The position numbers were made by a program, and so were the translations under genes. Shown one piece after another: positions 26,101 to 40,400 of a DNA stretch of 64,000 bases; position 1 is the first letter of the stretch, and every line of letters begins with the position of its first letter. Origin of the DNA: Megalonaias nervosa (lineage: Eukaryota > Mollusca > Bivalvia > Unionida > Unionidae); contig JAECUM010004372.1 in the NCBI GenBank assembly GCA_016617855.1, forward strand, positions 45,208-109,207, given 5' to 3'. The notes under the pieces are model-generated. The model was not told where the DNA came from. It ran no database searches and worked only from the letters and a program-made list of their open reading frames with translations.

Positions 26101-29100
26101 TGATAAGTTGTCAGTTTGCACTTAATGACATGTTGTCAGTTTGCACTTATGACAAGTCAGTTTGCTATAATAATGAGTTGCCAGTTTGCACAGATGATGA
26201 GTTGTCAAATGTCAGTTTGTACTAATGAGTTATCAGATTGCAGTAAAGATGAATTGTCATTTTGCACATATTGCATGTTGTCAGTTTACATTTATGATGA
26301 GTTGTGAGTTTGCACTTATTATATGTTGTCAATTTACACTTATTATGATAAGTTGTCAGTTTGCGTTTATTATAATTTGTTCCCACTTATTATTATGAGT
26401 TGACAGTGTTTGCATAACACTGTATGATGATGGATTGACATTTTGCGCTGATTATGATGAGTTGTCAGTTTGCATTAAGGATGAATTGTCAGTTTTCACT
26501 AATGATGAGTTGTCAGTTTGCATTTATTATGATGAGTTGTCATTTTGCACTGTAAGTTTGCACTAAGGATAAATTGTCAGTTTGCACTAATGATGAGTTG
26601 TCAGTTTGCATTTATTATGATGAGTTGTCAGTTTGCACTGTCAGTTTGCACTAAGGATGAATTGTCAGTTTGCACTAATGATGAGTTTTCAGTTTACATT
26701 TATTATGATGAGTTGTCATTTTGCACTAGGATGAATTTTCAGTTTGCTCTAATGATGGGTTGTCAGTTTGCATTTATTATGATGAGTTGTCATTTTACAC
26801 TTATTATGATGAGTTTCAGTTTGCACTTACTAGGATGAGTTGTCAGTTTGCACATATAATTTAAAAATAATAGAGATCTCTTTTGACATGAAATTGTGGA
26901 GAATTTTTGTATATTTATGACATTATATGAGCTTTTGCACATCCATCCATGTATTGCTGCTCTGACACGATATGATGAAAGACCAGTATAAGAGCATGTA
27001 ATTGCATTGTACAGTTAGACATAAATACTGTGTAATGTAATTGATTTTGTTGTAAAAATTAAAGTTTACTCAGCTTTTATTCAGTCCAGTCATTTGAGAG
27101 AGAAGATCACCATATACCATTTTTTGTTATCAATGTAATATTGATAAAATATTTTGGATAAGAAAAGTGAGAATGAATAAAAATTTTATTTCTGTTTACT
27201 TTCGCATGTTAGGACTCTATGGTCTTAAACTAAGTAACAGAAATAAGCAAAACCAGCAAGTTTTGTAAAACTTAAAAATAATTTATGTCTTTAAGTTATA
27301 AAATGAAAATTTAAGAGGAACTTACAGTATTAATTCATAATATCAAAGTAATCCTAAAGTATTCTACACAAGTCCAAAAGAATCAAGTGTTCTGAATGAA
27401 TTCCAAGTCCTCGAATGTGCTGATGTGTCAGCAGCATTGATGTATCACAATGGCATAGTCTAGAATTCCTTTGCAGAATTCACAATAGTTCCAGAATAAT
27501 ATTTTAGTCCAGTCAAAGAGCACTTTGTAATTCTAACAAATAATCCAAACAAATGGTTTCTTCTCAGATTGTATCTAAACACAACATCAGACACATCTGC
27601 CTACTGATATTAAAAAGAGAACATAGGAAATATTAAATAATTAGTTGATCAACTCTAGTACCGATGTACACACTTATAGCTGTATCAGGACTGTAAGTCA
27701 CAATACTTCCTACATGACATATAACGTAATACAGAACCCATCTGACTGATCTGTCCATTGGGAAATTACCCCAAACTTGTAAAAAGGTTCATTATTATGG
27801 CTTACTTTTAAAGTTGACAACACCTATTCATAGCACATATGAAGTCTACAGAGATGCACCAAAAGTGAAAACATAATATATACATAGCACTTGATTACCA
27901 GAGTATAAATATCGTGGTATTATAAACAGAACATTGTTGGATAGAAGTAAATAGTTGATTTTAAACTTTTCACTAGGAAAAACAAATTGGTACCACATTT
28001 TTCATTACTTTTGCTGCATTATTTCCTATGATTTCTTGATCTTCCAGGGGAGCAGTCTTTCATCGAGATCTTTCCTCCAGAAACATCTTCCTTGATCAAG
28101 ACTTCAATGCAAAAATAGGTGACTTTGGAGTAGCCCTGGAAGCAAAAGTAAATGCTAAACATGCAACCATTACAAGGACAATGGGAACAGAGGGCTACCA
28201 TCCTCCCAACATGAGCCAATACAAGTATGATGCATCATATGATGTCTTCAGTGTTGGAGTTGGTTAGTTTATTAGTTTGTTTTATCCACGTCATTGAAAG
28301 GTGATGGAGATAATAGCAATAATGTTGTCATTCTTCTGTCAATATATATCTTTCCATCCAATAATTTAGTTAGCAATTTTAGCAAATTTAGCATTAATTT
28401 CCATTTGGGGAAGGGGGGAGGGCTCAGATCTTAAGCTGATGTAAATTGTTCTTTGGTAATGGAAGATGCCTATTGATTTAGGGATCAAAAAGTCAAGGTC
28501 ACTGCAATGAAACTATAGTATGGTGAAACAAGTCATGCTTGTAAAGTCCACATTGTAATCAAATATGAATGGATTATCATCAGATATAATGTGTGGATAT
28601 ATGTCAACCGTATATCATCAGATCTGGATGTCAAGCACAAGCTCATCTTCTGTTCCAGGTTTGCAGACAAAAGTTATAATTTTGCCCCTATGGTACCTTG
28701 TGACTGCAATGACTTGATCAAATACACGGCCAGATTTTACATATAGGTCTATCCTAATTTCATCTTTGAAGAGTTAATAATTAGCATTGTATAGCAATGG
28801 GTTCAGGGTCAAAGTTCAGCATTATATAGCCATGGGTTCAAGGTAAAAAAATCATGGCAGAGGTTTTCAAACTACGACAGCTTGTGAATTTGGAAGAAAT
28901 GGGAATTTGTTTTTCATATATTTTGCTTGGTTATTTCTTCTGTGGGTTTTTTAACTAGTGCCATGTACTTAGTATTCAGTGTCAAAGGTTTAAACGGAGA
29001 TTGTTGATTTACATATAGATTGTGAATACAGTTGTTTGAACAAATACAAGTTGTATTTGTGTTAATCTTGTCTCTAATATGAGTTAATTAATAGCAATTT

Positions 29101-31559
29101 ATATCTTTGTATTCAAAGAAAAACAAACAAAAATACAAAATAAAAAATCATTTATTATACATGTATTGGATTGTGAATAAAGTGACTTGTAGAAATGGAA
29201 TTTGATCAAATGTAACTTGATAGTTTATCTGAAAAGTAGCTCAAACAGATTTGATACATGACATTCAAAACTTTGAATTTAAAGTCAATTGTCACTAATT
29301 AGATATTTCTATTATATTATGGTTCACAGACTACCCATTTAATTCCCATAGATGGTAATGTTAATGTTGTACAAAAAATGTGCTAGAAAGGCCAAATATA
29401 TCTTACTTGTGCTCTGTCTAACAGTTAACTTTTAAGCAATGAACATCATATGTTGCACGGCTTGTTTTTGGTCAAACATTTCATCTGGGTGCCTGCCAAG
29501 CTAAAACTCTGTCCATCTGAGGTTTCCACCTTTGTGGCAGAAGTGTTAAAAAAAAAATTATTTTAGGTTCAAGCATACTGCTGCATAAAATTTATCTTTG
29601 CTTAGGTTTCTCCTGAAAAAATATTGGATTATACTTTTCTAGCAATTATTTCCATGCAATCAGTGACTTTTATTTTAAATTGTTAGAAAAGTTACCAAAT
29701 TGAAAGATGATCACTTAATTAGTTTCTTTTATTCAAAACAAAATTTATTGACAGATTTTATGTATTTTTTTCAGTTAGAAGCAAACCTTGTTACATGTGA
29801 ATAAACTGTTCCAATTAAAAATGTATGATAATTCTGTGGAGATAAGTCATCAAGATTTCTCAAAATCGCAAAACTTGGTGGCTGTTATGCAGTGTTCAGA
29901 TGTTTTAATTTGAATGTTTTCTAGCTAAGTAAAGTCTGTTTCATCATTTTACTGAAAATATTGATCAATAATTGGCTGTATTTCAAAAGTCTCAAATGAG
30001 TTAAACTGATTTATTTATACAGCCATATTGTCAACTGAAACATTTAATAATTGACTTTGATCAAATATTGTCTGTTGAGTTTCTCAAGAATACCTCCGTT
30101 TATTCCATTTGCTCCAGAGTTAAAAAGATAAAGGAGGTGGAGATGAAACAGACTTATTGCTTATTCCTGTAAATTCTTCCAACAATCCCATCCAGGAACT
30201 TGTGTCTACTTTTGGTATACTTTGAAAGATTTACTTTTAACAATTGTTATGAGTCCATGCTCTTAAAATAAGTAACAGAAAAGAGTGAAGACAACAAGCT
30301 TTGTAAAATTTAACAAATAATTTATTTCCCTAGGATACAAAGTGAATAATGAGAAAAAAGAACTTACGGTATTGCAAATTAAATTAAAAAATAATCCAAG
30401 AATTAAAGACACAAGTCCTAGTAATAAAAATCCCTGAATAAAACTCGGTTCAAGTTCTGAAGAGATTTAAAGTTGAAGGCGATGACATGTCTTTTATGGC
30501 CTGCAAAGTGCTGATGTGTCAACAGTCTCCTGTTGAATCACAGAAATATTATTCCAGGTTTGAATTCAGTATAAATTCCAGTGAATGTCTTAATCCAAGA
30601 ATTTTATCAGAGCACTTTTGTATTTGCAGAGAAAATAATCACTTGAATTCAATAATTTGAAGAAAATAAAATTCAGCCCAAACTGGTCACAACATAATAC
30701 AACTTAAAGTGCTAGATGTTAAAGCATGACTGTTAAAGTCCTTACAGTCACAAGATTATATAGTTCTCTGCTTGACCTCACATCACAATTAGCATTTTCT
30801 AAAAACAACCATAACTTAGTGGAAAATAACCTTCTAGAATGATCTAATGAGCCTTGTTTATTTACACCTACAAAATTCACAATCTCCAAAACCCTGACCC
30901 TGATCAACATATTTACTCCTTCTTTGTTTACCTGAATAATAATCCTGATAATAAGCTCATACACATAGAGAATAATGAAACTGTTATTAGTTGTTTACAT
31001 AAATAAATAAAAAAATAAAAAAATGACAATCAGGTCAAGCAGAAATAAACTCAGTTTTGGACAAGATCAAGTCCAGCATACATTGTTACATTACAATAAC
31101 ATGTAATGGAATAAAAAAATTTAACACTAACAAACAAACAATTAAATTATATATACATAACACAATTCAAACTCACATACCAGAATGATAAAGCAAACGT
31201 GTACAAGTCCTAGATGTCTTTTATTATAAAACATGATAAAATCAAACATGGTGTGAAAAGTCCTATCAATAAGTTTTCAAGGAAAAGAACACGATTCAGT
31301 TGTGTAAACAATTGCATTTTGTCTTAAACAACCACACTTAATATTCTGAATTACAACTTGTAATCATAAAGCAGTAATCTGTAAAATTAAAAGAATTTTT
31401 ACAAAATAATCAGTTAAGCATCAGTTAGCATAATAATTAATTATTCTTGGGTTGAATAATAATGTTCTTTTTCTTTGCAAACTTATTGTTAGGACTTCAG
31501 CTATAGACCAAACATAATGGTAGTGTCAGCAGTGTCTTAATTTTAATTTTATATATATA

Positions 31560-31617
<58 letters not shown>

Positions 31618-34423
31618 ACCAAGATTTAACTCTAACACTATTCATTCAAACCAAGATTAACTCTAACATACCATTGCATCTTGTGGAAAATGTCACATGC
31701 TCTGCACCACATTTGCAGTTGCATGTAGTGAATTGTTGGTCAAACAGTCAAGTTTCAATACAGCTCACCTCGTTTATGGGAAAAATATTTTCTTGAGATT
31801 TTTTGTGTGAATTCAGTTATTTATTGTGTATCAAGTTTGTTAGGTTCTGCTTAAAAGGAAAAAGATCTTTATAATATACTTTTTTTGGTAGATGAACATC
31901 GAGTCTGTTTTCTTATTGTGCAAAAAATGTATTTGTTTGGTCTTAAGCTTTATCATTTGAAACAGTCTTAGCATCCAAAAGGATGTGTACATTTACACCA
32001 CAGATAGCTCAGTAGTTAACTTGCCAAACTTGGTTTGGTTTCTACCATCATACCATCCTAGGTCAGCTACCGTGTTGTGTCCATGGTCAAGGCACTTTGC
32101 TCCAATTGCTTTGGCACTAAATGGCCTACTTGTGTTACTGTTCCATAAAGCAACAAACAAGCAAACAAACAAATTAGGTGAAACAGCCTTAGCATCCACA
32201 AAGATGTGTACATCTATACCACTGGTAAAACAGCCTAATCATGCACAGACATGTGTACATATATGCCACAGTTAACAGCCTTTGCATCCATATAGGTGTG
32301 TATATTTATGCTACAGATAAACAGCCTTAGCATCCACAAAAGTATGTGCATTTACACCACAGGTAAAACTGCCTTGGCATCCACAATGATGTGTACATTT
32401 ACACCACTGGTAAAACAGCCTAATCATGCACAGAGATATGTACATATATGCCACAGTTAAACAGTCTTTGCATCCACAAAAGTTTGTGCATTTACACCAC
32501 AGATAAAACAGCCTTAGGATGCTTGTGTACATTAAATTTTACATCTTGGATAAAACTTTATTATCAGTATTTTGAATAATATCTCTATTCAGTGATGCTG
32601 GAAATCCTGACAGGAGAAGAGGCTGTGCTGGAGGAAGATGGTAGCTATCTACATGAAAAATATCGTAACAGAGGATATGACTACTTGATCGATCAATTAG
32701 ATCAGGTGAGTTCAAATTTTTTTTATAGAAAAAGCAGCTTTTGTGACATACAAATTTTAAAAATAATTGACCAATTTGTACCCCATTTTTAGAGAGCATT
32801 TGCAGACAGTTAAACTGTACTCCATTTCATAGAGAGCATTTTGCAAATATAGCCAAGTGCTTTTGTGACATATGGTCTTTGCACATACTCGTACTTTATG
32901 AGTTAACTTTAGTTTTGCTGAGGCCAAGCAAGATCTGAAATGTTATTTTCTCCTTTTATTATATTTGTTTTAAAATTATTGACCTTTGATTTGAGGCATG
33001 AAATAAAATATGAATAATGGTGTCAATCTAACTCACATGACAAAACAGACAAGTGATATGGCCCTACTTTTGTTTCGTGATCAGTAATGTTGTGTATGGT
33101 CAGTTATGCACCATCTACATCAGCCATTTGCAATTTCTTATTGTTAAAAACAAAAACTATTTTTCACCATATTTTGCTTTATTTGATATAGAGCATTGAG
33201 TCTGAAAGCAAGTTGCATGTTTGTGTAACCATGATGCATATCCATCATTATTGTCATTAACTGAGGAGGGGGTGGGGAATTTGGTTCGCCAGATTTACAT
33301 GTATAAAACTGCAACCTAAATATCTCCACCTCTCCCAATTTGATATACTATGCCACATTCATTTCTGTCTCCATATTCTGCATGTATGTTTCAACCATCT
33401 CCAAATTCTGTGTCTTACTTTTAGCCATGCCTTCTCTGTTTGACTTTCTCTCAGTTTTAGCTTTACCTACTCAGTCTAAGTATTTTAGATGCTTATGGTA
33501 GGTATTAAGTCTGGTCAAAACTCCGGTTTCTTTCCATCAGTTATTTGGAGACACATGATACAAGTTTTATGCCACACAAAATAGCAAGATTGACTGTGCT
33601 GCTACAGTGCACCATAATTGGTGAAAAAGCAGCAGATACATATTTTGTGCATTGCTGAAGAAATAATGATTGGTGTATTAAAAATGTAACTTATTTATCA
33701 GACAGAGTAGAACAATTCTTAAATATATGATCTAAACAAGGGACAAACTAATATGTGGATCGTCTCAGGGCTTATCATTTACCCACTCCCACACTATCGA
33801 AAGAATATGTGTCTAGGTTGGTGGTCAAGGCACTTATTTTGTGAAATTTATGGGTTATTGTGGATAATTCATTCTGATCTAAGCACTCTCTTTTGACCAT
33901 TAGAAGTAGAGTAGACCAATGTACACATTCTCTGCAGTCCAAATACACATCTTGCATCCTTTAGTAATATGACAGTGGTCATTTGGTATAAAAGTGCATT
34001 ACACTCCATGTAGATGAATTTTAAAAATAGTGTCAGTGCACAGAAGATTAAAGAATTCATTCAGATTTCATTATATGCATAAAAGGTGTGCAAAATATGA
34101 TATAAAATTCAGCTATGTTGAACTTTAACTGCTGAAATTGCTTTTAAATGTACAATGTTTTATCCCAAAATTCCTCAGTGGGTGAAAGTTAGGCTTCATT
34201 TTAATGGTTGTTGAAGTGTTCATTCCTATATTATGTGAAGGGTTGATATTTGAAAAATTGCCTTTTGCACACACACCACCACCACCATCATGTAGTCTAG
34301 ATAAACCAGTAATTCAGATGAATGAAGTCTGGATAACTTAAAGATGAAAAGTAAAGTGTAAAGTTTAGTGATATGAATATATATGGTTAGAACATTTTGA
34401 TCATTGTTATCAGATACACAGTA

Positions 34424-34495
<72 letters not shown>

Positions 34496-37400
34496 GTGCA
34501 CTGCTACTAGATGCACTGACCGCTCCAGTGCCCTGTGGTTAGAGCATCCGACTCGGATGCAGGAGGTCGTGGGTTCGATCCCCGGCCGAGTCATACCAAA
34601 GACTTTAACAAATGGTACTAACAGCTGCCTCGCTTGGCGCTCAGCATTAAGAGGTTAGTGTTAGGACTGGTCGGCCTGGCGTCAGGATAATGTGACTGGG
34701 TGGGACATCATGCCGCATGTCTGCCCCAGTGCCAGACATCACTATAAACTGCCACACTGCAGACATCGTAGTGATATGACTGAAAAATTGTTAAAGCTAC
34801 ATTAAAAATCCAAATCACACACACACACTAGATGCACTAAAATTAATAACTGTGATCAGTTTTATCAGATGCACAAACATAATTTTGATCATTGTTATCA
34901 GATGGACAATATGAAATATAAATAATCCTATTAGATGCACAATTGGGAGTATAAATAATTTTGATCAGTATTATTAGATGCACCATATGAAACAAATAAT
35001 TTTGATCATTGTTATTAGATGCACAATATGGAATATAATTAATTTTGATCAGTGTTATTAGATGCACAGTATGGAATATAAATAATTTTGATAGTGTTAT
35101 TAGACGCATACAAATATACAATTTCAATCTTAGCTATCAGATGCACAAAGATAACTAACTTTGATCATTGTTATCAGATGCACAAATAATTTTGACCATT
35201 GGTATTTTATGTCAAATATGCTTCTCTACCAGTAAGCGTTTGTGACTAGGTATTGACTTGAACTAGTCTTTGAGTCGTGGGAAACTTGGGGATACTGAGA
35301 AGATGCTACACAGGGACAGACATTTAGTAGCACTTACAAATGCCTTTTAAGGGAATCAAACTTAGGTTCAAAAAAGATAGCTGCAGAACAGGTGAATTAA
35401 TTAACTATAGTAATTACTGAGCAGTTTATTAATTTTTTCAGAGGGCTGAAGAGACAGAGAATGAGGCAGCAAAGTGGCCAAATGAAAAATGTAGAAATAA
35501 GTTGGCAGAAATGGCCTTAAAAGTTGTCAGTTTGGCTGAAACACAGAGGAGGATGGACAGCTTATTGCAAGAATTGGAGGTAAGTTGCTGATGTGAAACA
35601 AGCATATACATGTGTAACCTAGTCCCTCTAATTTTTGCAAATTGGAAACATGATTAATTTGCAATAAAATCATGCTTCCTCTTGCAGCTCTACCCTATAT
35701 TTCCTTTTTTATGAAATCAGAAAGAATCTCACTATACTTTATCAATTTGTATATGTTGTGTAATATTATCCAACATTGATTTATTTTGAGCTTATTTTGT
35801 GAGTATTCTTAAAACAATGTCTTATCATTTTACTATGCACGATGTTTCTTTGTTCATTTTGTCATTATTTATATGTTGTTGTATCAATATGTTTTGTTGT
35901 GGCATTTAATAACATTGTTATTTTTTGTTATTGCCACAGGATTTGCGACTGGATTCAGGTCATCGCTATCGAAAACCAGCAAGTCAAGATAGATGTGTGT
36001 CATGCTATGTAAACCCACCAGGTGAAAATGTCTAAGTCTTACATAATAGAATATGTGGCTCGAGTTACCCATCTTAGTTCTGTGCAGCTATCTTGGTGAG
36101 AGGCTTAGCCTCAAGAAAACTTATGGGGTGGGTTAAGTTAGATTTTTGCATTTTTTGCCATTAAAATTTGATTAGTTCTATAAACTGCTTGACGTGCTAA
36201 TTTGCTCTTGCATTATGGTCAAGGTCACATTGTTTGGACCGTTTCTTTTGTGTTATGTGTTATGCATGCTTTGGGCCACTTGTTCTTATATGGGGTTGAC
36301 AGTGATGAGATAAAATCTCATAATGTTATTAAGAGTTTGGACCCTTTCTTAACTTGAAATTACATGTACCACTATATTAATTTGATCAGTCAGTGAAATT
36401 TCCTATACAAGTTTGATGTGATTTTGTGTACATTTTAGCTCAGTTGGTCACAAGGCCAAGTAAGTTTAAGGTATGGCCCTGCATTCTATGTGTGTTTTCT
36501 CCATTGTTCATTCAGCATTATGCCATTATTTTGTTCATCATTTGGCAACAATAGCTCTTTTCAAATTCTCAAACACTACTTTACCAGATTCAGTTAAACC
36601 TGGCATAGAGCACCATGGTATTATGGGCTTTTAATTTGTACAGTGGATGCCAATCTACTATGAAATATGGTTGCTATTTAGTAAAAAGATTTATGTATGC
36701 ATATCTACTGCTTAATACTTCCTGCTTAATACTGCTTACATCAGCACAATCCTGCCTATACATTGCCAGGTATCCTCAGAAAGAATTCCAAAATAATTTT
36801 AATAAAGCCAAAGGGGTAAAATCCGAAACATAGAAAGTCAATTCTTTTATATATAAAACAAAACTTTATAAAGACACAGATTAAAAAGATTGCCTCCATT
36901 AGCCATTTCATATGACATACAAGAGAATATATTGGACATAATCTACATTCCTGAACCCAGTGGGAGCTTAGTAAAATAGAAAAATCTTTAAATGATTTTT
37001 GAAAAACAGTACATAATCAGCACAACCTGACAGAAATCGTCCTCCTCACATGAAGGCATTTCATCCTGGCATTAAAACCTTTTAAGTTTGTGTAATAATG
37101 TTGATCTGCCAGCTGTAATTTTAAAAAAATTATAAAGACCTTCACACAAATTCTCAGACAACACTGAAAGAAATTGAGCAAATTTGACAGAAAACATCTG
37201 GTATGAAGGCCTTTAAAATTTAAATAAATGGTATTGATCCACTACTAAGTATGGCCACTGTAACAAAAAATAAAAACATCTTTTAGTGATCACTAACTGG
37301 AATTTAACCATTCAAGTTTTTCAAATTGTTTCACAAATATGTGTATTTTGGACATTAAATATGGCTACCATTACTATCAGTAGAATAACCTTTCAGTAAC

Positions 37401-40400
37401 TTCAACTCAAGATATGCTAATGGAATTTTTGACTAAATTTGATACAAAATATGCAAGTCCAGAAAGGCCATTAAAATCTATACAAATGACATCAATGTGC
37501 CATCATATATGGATGCCATTGATTAACATACAATTTCTTTAATATGACTTTTCAAAAATCACTGAACAGAAATTTTACCAAATTTGTCAGAAAACATCCT
37601 GAAATTAAGGCATTCCAAACAAATAATGCTGATCTACTATCAAATAAGGCCATCCTTATTAAAATTGAAATAAAACCTTTAGACTTAATGGAATTTGACT
37701 AAATTTGACAGAAAGCATTCTGACATTGATGCCTTTCAAGAGTTTATGTTAATATTGTTGCTGTTAGATAAAATAGAAACCTTTACAGAAATTTTTACCT
37801 AAAATCTAGTGTTTACATGATTTTAAACTTTGCACATGATGCCAGTCTGCCATCAGATATAGCCACGATTACCTTAAAACATAAAAATGTTTTCTCAAAA
37901 ACCACCAATTTAAAATGAAATTGAACTAAATTTTTCTCATTTTCTTTCTGACACAAGTGCCTTTTGGGTTCGTACTAATAATGCCAATTCAACATTACAA
38001 ATTTAGTACATCACTTAAATGACATTTTCTAAAGGAATACACTGATCAGTATTTTAGAAAATTTGATACAAAACATTCTGGCATGAGGCCTTTAACTGTC
38101 AGCAAATGTTGCATATCTGCATCTTCATTCTGAACTAAAACTGGAAAAAACCATTAAATGTCAACAAGCATTATTAGGCAAAACTAAATTTCTTGGTCAA
38201 CTGCCTTGCACTTTGCTTGAAGGTATATGCCAGTCAGGTGATCAATTTCAGACCCTCTTTCATCTTATTTGCCATTTGATGGTCAAAATAGATAATTTGA
38301 CTTGCCTTGTGAAATTTTTGGATAATGGTTCTTTCAGATTTAAATTGTAATTTTTATGGATGTTGGAGATCTGACTGAAGTTTGCTTGTTTTGCTAATAC
38401 AGTCCTCTCTTCGTCAGATTGAAATTATTAGTTCAGATTATTATACGCTTCAAGGGAAATAAAATTTAGAGTTATCCATTTTCAATTATTTCCTGAAGTT
38501 TTCATCAATTTACCCCAATTTTTTTATTTTATGTGAAGAAAGTATTATGTATATCTATATTATGTGTATTCTTTATATAATAGTAGTTTTTGTAAGGGTT
38601 ATTTAGTTAATGACATTTTTAATGCTAATATTCTATGATCATTGTTTGCTCTTTAAAGATGAGTCATATATAGTGTGTATGATGCTTCATTCATAAGTTT
38701 CAAGGTTGAGATGTACTGTAAATGTCAGTAAACATCACATGATCCTGACCTATTTCCTGATTAACTAGAAGAAAGCATGTGGCCTTTTTGACTGACTGAG
38801 TATTTCCAAATACAAGAAAACTTCATTCTATCCTAGTATTGCAGTTTCTAGCTATTGCATATTGGCTTTGTATATAAAGGAATTATTATGCAGAATCATT
38901 CATTCTTAATAGTAGTACAGGTCTTGTAAGAGTTACATGAGAGGATTGATTCATTTATTTGATTTTAGTCATTCATCGGAATTATAGTGCTCTAACATTT
39001 CTTTAAAGACATCTGGATTAATAGCTATATGGAATTATTGTGAATTCATTCAGTGATATTTGAATTTATAGCTCTGTTGGAATTACTGTGAATTTGTTTT
39101 ATACATTTTGGGATAAATAGTGATCATCTGTATCATTTGTACTTCAGTACAATACAGACACCATTCAGAATACCTTTGGAACATTTTTGGATTACCTGGA
39201 ACTATTGGAATTGATAGAACTCTTAGGATTTTAGAATTCATTCACCATACTGTAATTTATTTTTAATCCTTTCTAGTTTGGGAAATAAATGATATTTCAA
39301 TCATACAAAACTTGTTGGTTTTTGCTCTTACTTGTTATGTAGTTTAACCCTGCAGTGGTAACAGAAAACATATTCATGCGGTTGTTTCTCATGATATATA
39401 AAATGATGGAAGCTAACATTATGTGCATAAATATTGTAAAATAAAAGAATGTTTTGTTTCATCTTTCAGCAAAGCTATCGATGAAGGGTGTACACTGTGT
39501 GAATATTGAGAACCCATGCCAGTATTTCTGTCGTCACTGCCTGATGACTGACGATATCAATCCACTTGTTTGTCCACAGCATGGAAAAACCAGGCCTCCA
39601 TTTGGTAAATAGTGAGAATTTTCAAGGATTTGAATTCTTATGTCATTTTTTAGTTCATCCAGTTACTTCAGGAAGTACAACCTGTTAGCATCAATATGTA
39701 AAGGTCTGTACAACTTGTACAGATGATAAAAATCTGGAATCAAACACTACCACTATTACTAACAATGTAAAACCTTCAAATGGCTTCTTCTCAACAACCA
39801 TTGAACAGAATTTGACCAAAGTTGACATAATGGTATGAAACCCTTCTAAGTATACAGGTGATAAACCTTCATAATTTTTTATAATTTTCATAATTTGTTA
39901 ATCAAATATGGCTGCATTCACTAAAGATAGAAAACTTTTAAAAGAGTTATTCTTAAACACAGTTGAACATAATTTGACCAAATTTGACAAAAGGATTGTT
40001 GAATACAAGGCTTTCAGTTTGTACAAATGATGCCAGTCTGTTATCAAATATGGTTGCAATTTCTAAAAATAGATTAACCTTGAAATAAATTTCAAACTGA
40101 ATTTCACTAAATTTGACATGATGTATTCTGGGATGGAGACCTTTAATGATAACGTTTGGACATCATATCATGCCACAGATATGAAAAATACAAACACATT
40201 CAAATAACTTGTTTGCAAAAACTTTTGAACAAAATTAGACCCAGAGTTGACAGGAAACATCCTGGCAAAAGGGCCTTTCAGATTTGTCCAAATGTTGCCA
40301 GCCCAACATTATTTACGGCCACCATTACAGAAAAATAGAAACATATTTAAGACCTTATCAAAACCTGCTGAACATGGTCTGACCAATTCTAATAGACTGA

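Noticed and set aside
19690..26860. CRISPR-like regular arrays
   Set aside because: Units are tandem without unique spacers, and the window is an animal genome.
34516..34600. Possible tRNA gene (A and B boxes at tRNA spacing)
   Set aside because: The tRNA-like part continues into a 230-bp body shared with an inverse copy at 13640-13958, which identifies a SINE.
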